Shown here: in pieces, positions 8,587-18,337 of the stretch
Numbering within the stretch: position 1 is the stretch's first letter
Layout of the letters: every line of letters starts with the position of its first letter
From: a virus
IMG/VR virus record: IMGVR_UViG_3300037826_000149
Coordinates: 1 to 39,878 of that record
Reading direction: 5' to 3' (one strand)
DNA: 39,878 nt
The notes under the pieces: generated by a model
Told to the model about the DNA's origin: nothing
What the model saw: only the letters and a program-made list of their open reading frames with translations
Database searches by the model: none
Translations under genes and position numbers: made by a program

Positions 8587-9458
8587 TCTGAAAACTCATA
8601 CCTAATTGCAGGATGGTGTTCATACCCATCAAGTTTAAAATGATCTGGTGTAACCCAAGTTTCCAAATCTTCTAGAGTTTTGATTCCATCATCGATAATA
8701 ATTTTTGGAGGATGATACGGAACTCTCCTAATTTGTTCAAAAACTTGATCATATTGATCTTCATAGATATGAATGTTCCACATAAAGTGTGTGAACACTC
8801 CGGGTCTAAGACCGGTAATTCTTGCTACTAGCAAAAGCAGTAAGGCATAGCTTGCGATATTCATGGGAATTCCTAAGGGAACATCACAAGAACGTTGATA
8901 CATGCATAGATCAAGATGACCGTCTCGGATACCAAATTGGTATAGCAAATGGCATGGTAAAAGTGCCATTTGATTGATTTCACCGGGGTTCCAATGTGTA
9001 ACAATTAAGCGACGATCGTCAATGCCTTGAGATAGTTTATCAATAGCATTACGTAATTGATCAATTTGTCCGGTCATACTTTCCCACTTACGTGCTTGAA
9101 CACCGTAAATACGCCCTAGATCATCTTCACCTTTACGGTTTGGATTTTCTAACCAGCCAACAGTTTCATTAGCATTAGCATTCCAGAAGTTACATTTAAG
9201 ATCACGAAATGTTTTTGCGTTGTCTGCTGCTCGGATAAAACCCAAAAGCTCACCGATCATAGATTTAACTGCCATCTTTTTTGTAGTAAGAAGAGGAAAA
9301 TAGCCAGTGGAAAGATCAAATTTCATCATGTCACCATGATAGAAATAACATTTCTTTCCAGTGCGTTCATTGAACTGTGTTGTACCGTTACTGACTATTT
9401 CCTCAATCAAACCAAGGTACTGCTCTTCCCAATTTTCGGGACTAAATCTTGAAGCCAT
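8583..9458 (-). CDS. thyA: Thymidylate synthase (ThyA-type)
   Basis: A 291-residue enzyme that methylates dUMP to dTMP with methylenetetrahydrofolate, supplying thymidine for phage DNA. The catalytic cysteine is in ALLPCHLLYQF (C169), the phosphate-binding stretch QRSCDVPLGIPMNIASYALL ends near residue 207, and IHIYEDQYDQ follows. The residue equivalent to E. coli Asn177 is retained (N200 in PMNIAS). In dCMP hydroxymethylases that residue is Asp, so this is a thymidylate synthase and not a hydroxymethylase. Length is close to the usual 264-300. It lies 2 bp after the nucleotidyltransferase gene and is coupled to the small membrane protein downstream. Many marine T4-like phages carry ThyX instead, so ThyA is a useful lineage marker. 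Confidence 0.95.
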   Translation of the reverse strand: MASRFSPENWEEQYLGLIEEIVSNGTTQFNERTGKKCYFYHGDMMKFDLSTGYFPLLTTKKMAVKSMIGELLGFIRAADNAKTFRDLKCNFWNANANETVGWLENPNRKGEDDLGRIYGVQARKWESMTGQIDQLRNAIDKLSQGIDDRRLIVTHWNPGEINQMALLPCHLLYQFGIRDGHLDLCMYQRSCDVPLGIPMNIASYALLLLLVARITGLRPGVFTHFMWNIHIYEDQYDQVFEQIRRVPYHPPKIIIDDGIKTLEDLETWVTPDHFKLDGYEHHPAIRYEFSE

Positions 9459-9460
9459 AA

Positions 9461-10339
9461 TTACTCCTCTACTATTTTTTTTATTCTCTTGAATTTTTCT
9501 ACAAGGCCCGGATCAGTATTTAGTGCAAAATCTAGGCTACCGTAATGTATTTCTAAACATTCGGTTATAAGAGTCCGCAGTTTACCATAATCAGCCTTTA
9601 CAGGCAATGAGCTTTGAGTAGAAAGCAGATCAAGAGTCTTTTCTTTAGCATGAAACCACTCTGTAAGCTGTTCAAGAGTCCATTCACCGCGCCTTACAGC
9701 TTTTAGTTGCTCGCGAGAAAGCTCAAGGTCCAAATCTCCTTCTTGAAGTATTTGTTCGGCTTCGCGCATCAACCTAACAACGTGGTAGCCGCTCTTTACG
9801 TCATAGCCAAATTTTTCAAAGCTTTTTGTACGCTTTGCATTTGCTTCTGGTTTGTAAGTAGACAGCTTTTTCAATTCACCAAAAGCATATCCCCTAAGCT
9901 TGTTAAAAACTTGCTTAGAAAGAAACATCTTTCTATGACTTCTCATATGTTGGCCAACGTCAGTCATGTGAAGGACGCAACGATCAGGCACAAAGAGAGA
10001 ATCAAGCATGTTAGGATTGTTTTGCGCACAAAGATCAAAGTACTTTATCAGAGAATATACTGCAACATCATATTCTTTTTCATCTTTCTGCATGTGATGT
10101 TTCTGATAAACTTCAAAGTTTTTAGGCGCGGAGCCAAATCCATGAATGTGTCCGGTCAAATGAGGGAACACCATGGTTTTTGGAGGAACTGTAACTGCGT
10201 ACACATCCACATCCGAAGTGTCATTTGACACCCCGTAAGCTACTGAACCCATTAGAACTTCATAAACAGTATCCGTTACAAATTCTTCTTTGGGGGTAAA
10301 AAGACCCGCTTTATTGAGCTTTTTAACTATGGAAGACAT
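9461..10339 (-). CDS. RlaP-type predicted nucleotidyltransferase
   Basis: A 292-residue protein of the DNA polymerase beta-like nucleotidyltransferase superfamily. The signature GSVAYGVSNDTSDVDVYAV (about residues 31-49) provides the G-S motif and the catalytic D43-x-D45 pair. The length and the helical second half (YAFGELKKL, YHVVRLMREAEQIL) fit the RlaP family, named for its frequent linkage with RNA ligases in RNA repair. No RNA ligase lies nearby; the partner genes are thyA and a membrane protein. Probable substrate is an RNA or nucleotide end, not known. GAGGA lies just upstream of the ATG, and a weak sigma70-like promoter at 10375-10402 would drive it. Confidence 0.75.
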   Translation of the reverse strand: MSSIVKKLNKAGLFTPKEEFVTDTVYEVLMGSVAYGVSNDTSDVDVYAVTVPPKTMVFPHLTGHIHGFGSAPKNFEVYQKHHMQKDEKEYDVAVYSLIKYFDLCAQNNPNMLDSLFVPDRCVLHMTDVGQHMRSHRKMFLSKQVFNKLRGYAFGELKKLSTYKPEANAKRTKSFEKFGYDVKSGYHVVRLMREAEQILQEGDLDLELSREQLKAVRRGEWTLEQLTEWFHAKEKTLDLLSTQSSLPVKADYGKLRTLITECLEIHYGSLDFALNTDPGLVEKFKRIKKIVEE

Positions 10340-10374
10340 TTTAACAATTCCTCTATTTTTAAGTAAATACTAAG

Positions 10375-10402
10375 ACTATAAATACTTTATATCAGGAGTC
10401 AT
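10375..10402 (-). promoter_or_regulatory. Possible sigma70 promoter for the RlaP-thyA operon
   Basis: On the - strand, ATGACT (10402-10397), 16 nt, then TATAGT (10380-10375), matching 9 of 12 consensus bases. It would leave a leader of about 29 nt with GAGGA before the ATG at 10339. Weak but well placed. Confidence 0.35.
10377..10384 (+). promoter_or_regulatory. T4-type late promoter TATAAATA
   Basis: Exact T4 late consensus. Predicted start near 10390, an 18-nt leader, AGGAG at 10394-10398, ATG at 10408. It overlaps a possible early promoter on the other strand. Confidence 0.75.
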
Positions 10403-10407
10403 AGAAC

Positions 10408-13400
10408 ATGTCAAATGCTTTTGACCGCTTAAAAATAAAATTACGTGGTCGTGTACAAATATTTGATGATACAAAGGGCGTAAAGCTACTTGATAGGTAT
10501 AATGCCATTCATCCTCAGAACATGGCAAGAATCATTAGCCGTGCTTTGGCTAATGAAGATAATTCTATTTTTTACAGATTAGCACTAGGTAATGGTGGTA
10601 CTTTCATTGACGCTGGTGGTAATACTGTATTCAGACTCCCTAATGACGGTACAAACGGTGCTGGCTGGCAGTCCCGTCTATATAGAGAAACATACTCCGA
10701 AATTATCGATGAGTCAAGTCCGCTCGTCGGAGAAGACCCCGGCTCTGCGGGTCCAGATAATATCCGCGTTGGTGGCGGTGCTGATCCGCTGCCCGGTGAA
10801 AACAGTGTTCGTTCAACTGAAGTAAATAGAAACTCGGTTATTACAACAACAGTAGTTTTGAATGAAAATGAACCTTCCGGTCAGCTTGCTAATCAAGATG
10901 ATGTTATTATTACAGCGGGAGAAAGAAGATTTCTGTTCGATGAATTAGGAATTTACAGCCCCGGCCTTCCAGCGGCTGAAACTGCGGGTACAACGTCTGT
11001 TGACGTAAATGATGTTATTTCTACTGATTTAGTGCAAGTAACAAACGGAATTGATCCTATTACAAATCTTGCGGGCAATACGGAATATGGTTTAAGATTA
11101 AGAGTAGATGGTGTAATAAAAGAAGTAATTATTAGAACACCTGCTGCTGGTACAGGTTCTGGTGTGGGGGGCGAATTCACTTTTGGTGATTTGTGCGAGG
11201 GTCTTAATAATGCTTCCGGTCCAAACAGTTGGTATTCTACCTCTCTTCCCGCGTCTCCTGATAATCTTGCAAGTGATCCAGAAGGTGCTTTCGTTTTTGT
11301 AACAGATAGAACAGGTGGTATATATCCAACAATTCTCGGAAGAGAATCTTTTGGTTTCTTTACGATTGAAAGTAAAACCACGGGTTCAACTTCTACTGTT
11401 GAAATTTTAGATGCGTCTAACTCAAATATTTCTATTTCTGCAACAAGTTTACCAAACTTGGCATTCTTGTTAGCACTCGGAGATTCATCAAAGATCAATG
11501 TAAATGATGAAGCTGGTCGTGATGCAGGTGTTCAAAATGATCCGGCAAATACTGCTCTAGAAAGAGAAAGGTTGCTTACACATATTATTTTCGATCCTAT
11601 CTTAAAATCTGCGGATAGCAGAATCAGAATTGTTTATACTATTGAAGTTTCCCTAGAAGGATGTGGCGATACGCTAATAACAGAATCTCCAACACCAACT
11701 CCAAGTGTTACACCAACTCTAACACCAACTATTTCGTTGACACCATCAATAAGTGCGACACCCGCGTTAACACCAACACCAACCTCAACAGTTACGCCGA
11801 CAGTTACGCCAACAGAAACTGCTTCCGTAACGGCTACACCAACACCAACGGTTACTCCAAGCCCATCAGGGGCAGCAGCGACTCTATTCCAATCGTTCCA
11901 AAACTCCGAGCCTTCATGGGTTGATATATCTAAAGATAATAGTACAACAGCCGTTGTATGGTCTGATGGTCCGTCATCTAATGATTATTTCTTGTTGATC
12001 TATAATAGAAACAATGTGGATGGATGGGTAGGGCCATCTGATGGAAATCCCGGTGATGCAGTACCTACAAATGTGCAAGTTATTCCACCGCGAATTGAAA
12101 CTTCACCGGGTGTTTTAGAATACGATCAAACTGAAATTAATAATTTAAATTTCTATCCGTTGGTGTCTATTTCATCTAGTGGTGATGTTCTTGCAATTGG
12201 TAAATTCGGTCCCTTAATTAGCGGTTCCCAAAGAGGTTCTGTAAACATTTATAGAAAGCTTGGTAATGGTCAGTTTGATACCGCTAATCCAGAAGTGATA
12301 CAGCCATCTACATATGATGGTATATTTGGAGAGAAGTTAACTATTTCAAATGATGGTAATCGTTTATTTGTAATAGACGGTGATGTTGGTAAAATCTTCA
12401 ATTATAATGGTACTTCTTGGATTGAAGAGACATACGAGCTTGTTGTTGATGATCCTAATTTTGGACCATCTTTCTTTGTAGATCAGTCCGTAACTATGTC
12501 AAAGAATGGTGATTTTGTTGCGGTGCGTGTACAAGACGGATTAGATCGCGGTGTTGCAGTTTTTGATTTGAACATATTACCAGTAGGTGGTGAAATTAAT
12601 GAATTTCAGATAATTGAAGGGCCTGTAGGAGAAAGTGATTTCGGAACAGCCGTTGAAATATCTGATGATGGTGAATTCTTGTTTATCGGTGATCCTAAAG
12701 ATATTGGCGATAATGAAGCTGGACTTGTATATGTTTATCAAAAGAATGTAGGTACATATACCTTAGTGGCTACACTAACACCAGATGATCCAATTGATGG
12801 GATGCAATACGGTAGCTTTATTTCTGTAAGTCCAGATAAAAATAAATTGCTTGTTAGTGCAGATAAAGACCGACTTGCGGGCTTTAGGTCCGGTACTGCT
12901 TTCTTGTATGAAAGAAGTGGTGTGAATTGGACATTAGTTAACAAGATTTTTGAACCAGAAGGACGCGTGGAACGCGATGACTTTTCTGCAAGATCATCTA
13001 TTAACGATACAACAGCCGCAATTATTGCAAATGATTTTAACTTGTTTAGTATTGGTACGATATATTTCTATCAACCACAAAGTGCAGACTTCACTCCAAC
13101 ACCAAGCGTAACTCCTACTATTTCACCTACAGCTTCCATTACTCCTTCGGCTGTAACACCAACTCCAACCCCAACTAATACTGTTACGCCAACGTTGACT
13201 CCAACTACAGGTTTTACAGGTACGGTAACACCAACACCGTCACCAACACCATCTAATGAAAGATTTGTTGTAATTTATGATACAACGAGTAGAGAATTGC
13301 GTCGTTATGATACATCGGGCGCTCTTGTCTGGTCAACGCCGCCGTTCAGTTTTGGAACTTCTGTTACTGAACTTCTAGTAGATGATCAAAGAAATATCTA

Positions 13401-15501
13401 TGTTGCAGCCACGGGAACAGACGAAGGAATTTATAAATTTGATCAAGATGGAACCCAATTATGGTATCATGATTCGGTATTAGTTTCTGGTTCTAATGAT
13501 GTTATTTCTCTTGCAGTAAATAAAGACTATGAAGTTTACTATGGTACTGACCAATCAACGCAACTTAGAAAACTTAGTGCTGATGGACTTACGGTCCTAT
13601 TTGATGTAAACTTTAATCCAGAACCCGAAGCTATTGCTGTAGATATAAATGGTAACTTGTATGTTGGTGATGAATCTGCTTCAAATACTAGAGTGCGCAG
13701 AGTCGATCCAGATACAGGTGCTATTCTACAAACATTCGATGATGTATTCTTCACTGGAATTGCAGAACTTGCAACAGATGTAAATGGAAATGTATATGTA
13801 GCAAGTAATGATGGTAGTTTGAGAGCTTTCTCTTCTACAGGTGCAAGACTATGGCAGTTTGTCGCATTTTTTGATGATAGTACACCATCTACTGATGCCC
13901 CATCCGTTGTGTCTGTTGTGGTAGATGGTAGTGGAAATGTTTACACTGCTTGTGATTCTGGAGAAATATATAAACTAGATGCATCTACGGGTGCTGAAAT
14001 ATGGAGTAATAAGAGCGCCCCTGCTAATATAAATTCAATTGATGTTGATGACGTTAATAATGTTCTTTACATTTCAGAAACTGATACAGACACAATTACA
14101 ACATATAATTCATTAACAGGTACTTTTATCTCAACATTGGTATCTGGTTTGGGTAATCCAAGAGCATTAGCATTTACTCCCGTTTACGGTGTATTCCCAG
14201 AGCTTTGGAGTGTAAAGCCTACACCAACACCAACTACAACACCAACTACAACACCAACGCCTACACCAACATTAACAGTAAATGCGTCACCCACACCTAC
14301 ACTTACGGGGACTCCTGTAGTCACCCCTACAAATTCTCCAACTCAGAGTGTTACACCTACAATTTCTGTAACGCCAACAAATACTGTAACACCGACACCA
14401 ACACAAACTGTTACAACAACTACAACGGTTACACCAACAGTTACAGCAACTCCGGCAGTAACGCCTACATTAACACCAACCAATACCGTTACACCGTCGG
14501 TTACTCCAACTATTTCAGTGACTCCAAGCGTAACACCTACTATTTCTGTTACACCAACAAATTCACCAACACCAACACCAACACCAACTACGCCGGGAGC
14601 AGCAACTAATGGATATGTAGTTTCTGGTTTTGAAGCATTTCCATCAACTTCAACTAGAATAGATAGATATCCATTTGCAGCACCCGTAGTACCATTTACT
14701 GCAACTAATATTGGAGATATAACTGCAAATACTCTTAACGCTAGCTCTCACAGCAGCTCTTTGGATGCTTATGTTGCCGGTGTACCAACATCACCATCTA
14801 GTATTGGAACACAAACGGAAAGTTTCCCATTCTTTTCACCATTTACAATAGCGACCGATGTAGGCGATTTAGCAGTTGCTCCAGTTGGCGGTGTTGGTAA
14901 TAGTTCAAGCACTGATGGTATTAGTGCCAATGGAAACCCTGCGGGTGGACAAGAATCTTTCCCATTTGCCTCACCATTTACAACATCTTCAAGTGTTGGA
15001 AGTTTAACTGGAAGAAAGAGATATGGTTTTGGAAACAGCAGCTCCACAGACGGACATGCTTCAGGAGGTTATGTTACTCCTTTTCCTACAGGTGTTTCTA
15101 ATCAGACCGATCGCTTTCCATTCTCCTCTCCGTTTACAACAGCGACCGATGTAGGCGATTTTGCTACTAACAGGACAAGAGGAGCAAGTGCTGATAGTTC
15201 TACAGATGGATTTGTAGCAGGAGGAAAAACCGCACCGGGCACTTTCACAACTATTGTTACTGTTGAACGTTTTCCATTCTCTTCACCGTTTGTAACGGCA
15301 ACTGATGTGGGTGATTTAAATATTGCTGCTAGAGGACAAAGAGGAAGTTCGTCTTCATCGGATGGTTATTCTGCCGGAGGCTTTGGCCCGCCTGCATTTA
15401 CACAAGTTGATAGATTTCCATTCTCTTCACCGTTTGTAACGGCAACTGATGTGGGTGATCTTACTCAAGCTAGGGATAGCGGCACCAGTCATCAGGGCTA
15501 A
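10408..15501 (+). CDS. Giant virion protein: three propeller-type domains joined by T/P linkers
   Basis: A 1697-residue protein. Residues 1-424 are a structural N-terminal domain ([41 protein letters not shown]), probably the virion anchor. Linker 1 is at 425-487. Residues 488-892 contain repeats such as [19 protein letters not shown] and [20 protein letters not shown], like FG-GAP/integrin-type propellers. Linker 2 spans 893-949. Residues 950-1268 contain strand repeats with alternating [24 protein letters not shown] and [18 protein letters not shown], like NHL/PQQ propellers. Linker 3 spans 1269-1400. Residues 1401-1697 hold six Kelch-like repeats ending SGTSHQG. TATAAATA at 10377-10384 and AGGAG at 10394-10398 supply promoter and ribosome site. 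It is probably a long fibre or adhesin; the domain folds are inferred from repeat patterns. Confidence 0.75.
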   Translation: MSNAFDRLKIKLRGRVQIFDDTKGVKLLDRYNAIHPQNMARIISRALANEDNSIFYRLALGNGGTFIDAGGNTVFRLPNDGTNGAGWQSRLYRETYSEIIDESSPLVGEDPGSAGPDNIRVGGGADPLPGENSVRSTEVNRNSVITTTVVLNENEPSGQLANQDDVIITAGERRFLFDELGIYSPGLPAAETAGTTSVDVNDVISTDLVQVTNGIDPITNLAGNTEYGLRLRVDGVIKEVIIRTPAAGTGSGVGGEFTFGDLCEGLNNASGPNSWYSTSLPASPDNLASDPEGAFVFVTDRTGGIYPTILGRESFGFFTIESKTTGSTSTVEILDASNSNISISATSLPNLAFLLALGDSSKINVNDEAGRDAGVQNDPANTALERERLLTHIIFDPILKSADSRIRIVYTIEVSLEGCGDTLITESPTPTPSVTPTLTPTISLTPSISATPALTPTPTSTVTPTVTPTETASVTATPTPTVTPSPSGAAATLFQSFQNSEPSWVDISKDNSTTAVVWSDGPSSNDYFLLIYNRNNVDGWVGPSDGNPGDAVPTNVQVIPPRIETSPGVLEYDQTEINNLNFYPLVSISSSGDVLAIGKFGPLISGSQRGSVNIYRKLGNGQFDTANPEVIQPSTYDGIFGEKLTISNDGNRLFVIDGDVGKIFNYNGTSWIEETYELVVDDPNFGPSFFVDQSVTMSKNGDFVAVRVQDGLDRGVAVFDLNILPVGGEINEFQIIEGPVGESDFGTAVEISDDGEFLFIGDPKDIGDNEAGLVYVYQKNVGTYTLVATLTPDDPIDGMQYGSFISVSPDKNKLLVSADKDRLAGFRSGTAFLYERSGVNWTLVNKIFEPEGRVERDDFSARSSINDTTAAIIANDFNLFSIGTIYFYQPQSADFTPTPSVTPTISPTASITPSAVTPTPTPTNTVTPTLTPTTGFTGTVTPTPSPTPSNERFVVIYDTTSRELRRYDTSGALVWSTPPFSFGTSVTELLVDDQRNIYVAATGTDEGIYKFDQDGTQLWYHDSVLVSGSNDVISLAVNKDYEVYYGTDQSTQLRKLSADGLTVLFDVNFNPEPEAIAVDINGNLYVGDESASNTRVRRVDPDTGAILQTFDDVFFTGIAELATDVNGNVYVASNDGSLRAFSSTGARLWQFVAFFDDSTPSTDAPSVVSVVVDGSGNVYTACDSGEIYKLDASTGAEIWSNKSAPANINSIDVDDVNNVLYISETDTDTITTYNSLTGTFISTLVSGLGNPRALAFTPVYGVFPELWSVKPTPTPTTTPTTTPTPTPTLTVNASPTPTLTGTPVVTPTNSPTQSVTPTISVTPTNTVTPTPTQTVTTTTTVTPTVTATPAVTPTLTPTNTVTPSVTPTISVTPSVTPTISVTPTNSPTPTPTPTTPGAATNGYVVSGFEAFPSTSTRIDRYPFAAPVVPFTATNIGDITANTLNASSHSSSLDAYVAGVPTSPSSIGTQTESFPFFSPFTIATDVGDLAVAPVGGVGNSSSTDGISANGNPAGGQESFPFASPFTTSSSVGSLTGRKRYGFGNSSSTDGHASGGYVTPFPTGVSNQTDRFPFSSPFTTATDVGDFATNRTRGASADSSTDGFVAGGKTAPGTFTTIVTVERFPFSSPFVTATDVGDLNIAARGQRGSSSSSDGYSAGGFGPPAFTQVDRFPFSSPFVTATDVGDLTQARDSGTSHQG
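14611..15498 (+). repeat. Kelch-like repeats, six units
   Basis: Six units with cores [48 protein letters not shown]. The last two share an identical stretch of more than 40 bases (near 15278 and 15420), a recent copying event. Confidence 0.75.
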
Positions 15502-15504
15502 CAC

Positions 15505-15512
15505 CATAAATA
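15505..15512 (+). promoter_or_regulatory. T4-type late promoter CATAAATA
   Basis: CATAAATA immediately after the stop of the giant protein gene. Predicted start near 15518, a 13-nt leader, GGAG at 15520-15523, ATG at 15531. Confidence 0.65.
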
Positions 15513-15530
15513 CCACTATGGAGTAACCCA

Positions 15531-17759
15531 ATGTCTGAGAAGCTTGAAAATCTACAACAGGTACTGTTGGATAAGTTCACAGGTGAGTACATCATGAGTA
15601 ATGATGTTACTTATGATGGTGAAATTATCACAATACAGTATACACAGTCTGAAGCTTCAAAGACATGGAATGTTAGGTACAATAAGCGTGCTGAGATTCT
15701 ATTAGGGTTTGTTTTTGAAGAAAATGATGACGGTACTTTTTCTCAAGTACAGCCCGGCAGAATTGTGGTTATTTCTCCCCAAGAAATTCAGATTCAATTT
15801 TCAGCACCAGTAAAAGGCTTTGTTAATATTTTTCTATCTTCTGAAGCACAGGAACTTGAGCTTTTAAGTCCTACACCAACACCAACATTTACGCCAACCC
15901 CGACATTTACACCAACTTCTACTGTTACCCCAAGTGTCACAGCTACTATAACACCTACACTTTCACCAACACCTACGGCTACAAGCACCGCCGCTATTAC
16001 ACCATCTCCAACGCCAACAGTTACGGCTACTGAGACACCATCTATAACACCTAGCTCAACAGTTACGCCATCAAATACAGTTACCCCTTCTATAACACCA
16101 ACAAATACAGTTACGCCAACAATGACACCAACATCAGGCGTAACACCGACGCCTACAACAACATTAACACCGACACCAACGGTTACTATAACCCAAACTG
16201 TTACACCATCCCCAACGTCAGGAACAACTCCAACAGTTACACCAACCGAGACTGTTACACCAACGCTAACACCTTCAGTATCACCTACACTGACACCAAC
16301 GGTTACCGTAACCCAAACTGTTACGCCATCACCAACGCCGGGGGCAACTCCAACGGTCACTCCAACTGAAACCGTTACACCGTCTCCAACAGCGGTAATT
16401 ACTCCAACAGTTACACCAACCGAGACCGTTACACCATCGCCAACAGCGGCAGTGACTCCAACCGTTACACCAACCGAGACTGTTACACCGTCTCCGACAG
16501 CGGCGATTACTCCAACAGTTACACCAACCGAGACCGTTACACCATCGCCAACAGCGGCAGTGACTCCAACCGTTACACCAACCGAGACTGTTACACCGTC
16601 TCCGACAGCGGCAGTGACTCCAACCGTTACGCCAACTGAGACTGTTACACCGTCTCCAACAGCGGGAGTTACTCCGACAGTTACACCAACAAGAACTTCA
16701 ACACCAGCGGTAACTGTTACACCGTCACCAACAAGAACTTCAACACCAGCAGTAACTGTTACACCAACAACAACAAGAACTTCAACACCGGCTATTACAC
16801 CCACAAGTTCTCCAATACCATCACCAACTCCAACTCCTTCCGTAACACCTTCATCGGTATTTGGATCAGGTCAAGGGTTTGTTGCTGGTGGTCAAAGTCC
16901 TGCTTTAAGCCCATCGTTTACAACAAATATTACTAGCTTTCCGTTCTCTTCATCATTTACATCATCAACAAATGTTGGTAATCTAAATGGAATTAGGACT
17001 CGTTTACCCGGAACTACTGATGGAAGCAGTGGTTTCTTAAGTAGTTTTTCTCAAACAGAACAATTTCCATATGCGGCACCGTTTACAAGTACAACAAATA
17101 TAGGCGATCCTGATGAAAACCTTAATAACGGTGCAGGAGCTAGTGACACAACTGGTGGAGATGGATACTTTTTTGGAGATACTGCTACTAGAGTAAATGT
17201 ATTCCCATTTAGTACTCCTTTTACAACGACTACTACTGTAGCTAATCTTTCCAATACAGTTATCTTTGTTAGTGGAACGTATTCAAGTACTGATGGATAT
17301 GCACTTGGGGGGCAAAATCCAGCACCCCCAGCAACAGCGTTCTCACAAATTGATAGATTCCCATTCTCTACACCTGTTTCTGTAACCGACGTTGGAGATT
17401 TATCAACTGTAAGAACTAGTATTTCATCTCAGCGTTCTTCTACTGATGGATATTCAAGTGGGGGGAGAAATGGAATTAGTGGTAGTGGTATAAACACAAA
17501 TATTGTTGAAAGATTCCCATTTTCTTCACCATTCACGACAGCTACAGATGTTGGAGACCTAACTGCTAGTATTACCAATGCATCTGGGCATAGCGATCCA
17601 AGTTTTGGTTATATTTCTGGAGGGCAAGGTTCGCTTATTCCGGGCGGAGGACAAACAGATGATGTAAATAGATTCCCCTTTTCATCACCATTCACAACAT
17701 CTACGGTTGTAGGAAATGTTTCTTATGTAATATTTGAACACACTGGATTTAGTGATTAA
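15531..17759 (+). CDS. Adhesin-like virion protein with about 330-residue mucin-like linker and Kelch-like propeller
   Basis: A 742-residue protein. Residues 1-111 include the shared beta module (KTWNVRYNKRAEILLGFVF...IQIQFSAPVKGFVNIF). Residues 112-440 are a Thr/Pro/Ser/Val linker with almost no other residues, containing six tandem 18-residue units. Residues 441-742 contain six Kelch-like repeats ([48 protein letters not shown] as the strand cores). It ends HTGFSD, where the other two Kelch proteins end in HQG. CATAAATA at 15505-15512 and GGAG at 15520-15523 (7 nt before ATG) support the start. It is homologous to the 5774 gene and to the C-terminus of the 10408 gene. Likely surface-exposed; potential heavy O-glycosylation of the linker is inference. 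Confidence 0.72.
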   Translation: MSEKLENLQQVLLDKFTGEYIMSNDVTYDGEIITIQYTQSEASKTWNVRYNKRAEILLGFVFEENDDGTFSQVQPGRIVVISPQEIQIQFSAPVKGFVNIFLSSEAQELELLSPTPTPTFTPTPTFTPTSTVTPSVTATITPTLSPTPTATSTAAITPSPTPTVTATETPSITPSSTVTPSNTVTPSITPTNTVTPTMTPTSGVTPTPTTTLTPTPTVTITQTVTPSPTSGTTPTVTPTETVTPTLTPSVSPTLTPTVTVTQTVTPSPTPGATPTVTPTETVTPSPTAVITPTVTPTETVTPSPTAAVTPTVTPTETVTPSPTAAITPTVTPTETVTPSPTAAVTPTVTPTETVTPSPTAAVTPTVTPTETVTPSPTAGVTPTVTPTRTSTPAVTVTPSPTRTSTPAVTVTPTTTRTSTPAITPTSSPIPSPTPTPSVTPSSVFGSGQGFVAGGQSPALSPSFTTNITSFPFSSSFTSSTNVGNLNGIRTRLPGTTDGSSGFLSSFSQTEQFPYAAPFTSTTNIGDPDENLNNGAGASDTTGGDGYFFGDTATRVNVFPFSTPFTTTTTVANLSNTVIFVSGTYSSTDGYALGGQNPAPPATAFSQIDRFPFSTPVSVTDVGDLSTVRTSISSQRSSTDGYSSGGRNGISGSGINTNIVERFPFSSPFTTATDVGDLTASITNASGHSDPSFGYISGGQGSLIPGGGQTDDVNRFPFSSPFTTSTVVGNVSYVIFEHTGFSD
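16344..16667 (+). repeat. Six 54-bp tandem repeats in mucin-like linker
   Basis: Six units of 18 codons, consensus [18 protein letters not shown], varying at the first and last residues and at synonymous sites. Alternating sub-variants indicate expansion by unequal exchange or slippage. Confidence 0.9.
16853..17756 (+). repeat. Kelch-like repeats, six units
   Basis: Six units, more diverged than in the other two proteins (one reads TEQFPYAA, another VNVFPFST), with the same GG...FPFSS...VGDL framework. Confidence 0.7.
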
Positions 17760-18328
17760 GAAATATTATCAAACATTGTATCTTGATTAAGATGGGGAAT
17801 GTCTTTTACGGGAATAGGTTTATTCAAGAAATCACAAAGAGATTGCCAACCCATAGAAAATCTATAAAACAACAACTGTTCTGATGGAACTTCTTGAAAA
17901 ACATGAACACGATGGTCAAAAAACTTTCTTTCAAGTTCTTTATAGTTATCTTCTGATATTTTCAAATTTCCGAAAACACTGACTAAAGAATCTAAATCAG
18001 CTTTAGAATGATTAGAAAGAGATTCATAGTCCTGATCTAACATTTTGTTAAAATTTCTTGCAAGATTTACTTTTACCATTGAATCAAACCATTCTTTAAA
18101 GTCTTTTTCAATGTATATGAATTTTGCGGTTGGGTAAGTTTTTAAAAGATAAGCTATTGCATAGTATGCAAACACTGGAGTGTCAGCTACTGCATCATGC
18201 CTTCCTGCAAACGCTTCTAAATGAGGTCCGGCAACATGTTTTACATTGTATCCTAAATCTTTTAGCATCTGACACATTGATTTAGTGCCGGTTCTTGGTA
18301 AACTTACTACAAATACCTTTTCACCCAT
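17756..18328 (-). CDS. Sulfotransferase family protein 1
   Basis: A 190-residue protein with the PAPS 5'-phosphosulfate loop SLPRTGTKSMC (residues 9-19) directly after an N-terminal hydrophobic strand, and FIYIEKDFKEWFDSMVKVN at the expected 3'-phosphate site. A C-terminal strand FYRFSMGWQSLCDFLNKPIP completes the usual small sulfotransferase fold. It resembles the 19972 gene throughout (PRTGT, EWFDSM versus SWFDSM, GWxxLCDFL, IPHL), so the two are diverged paralogues. It should transfer sulfate from PAPS to a sugar hydroxyl; no PAPS synthesis gene is in the window, so host PAPS is presumably used. It is the last gene of the late glycan operon, ending in a TTAA shared with the convergent structural gene. 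Confidence 0.8.
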   Translation of the reverse strand: MGEKVFVVSLPRTGTKSMCQMLKDLGYNVKHVAGPHLEAFAGRHDAVADTPVFAYYAIAYLLKTYPTAKFIYIEKDFKEWFDSMVKVNLARNFNKMLDQDYESLSNHSKADLDSLVSVFGNLKISEDNYKELERKFFDHRVHVFQEVPSEQLLFYRFSMGWQSLCDFLNKPIPVKDIPHLNQDTMFDNIS

Positions 18329-18337
18329 TGTAAATCC

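Noticed and set aside
8351-8605. An 84-codon + strand frame
   Set aside because: It is antisense to the small membrane protein whose ATGA overlap with thyA supports the - strand frame.
9707-10228. A 173-codon open frame on the + strand
   Set aside because: It lies entirely antisense to the RlaP-type gene, has no ribosome site and gives Cys/Phe-rich nonsense; the - strand frame has clear nucleotidyltransferase motifs.
15794-16804. A 336-codon open frame on the - strand with G/V-rich repeats
   Set aside because: It is the antisense of the Thr/Pro linker; repeated codons without stops create a Gly/Val repeat frame. The same applies to 6049-6780 and 3936-4340 on the - strand.
5774-17759. Tandem repeats as a possible CRISPR array
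   Set aside because: Repeats are in-frame coding units for Thr/Pro linkers and propeller blades, without constant repeats plus unique spacers of equal size.
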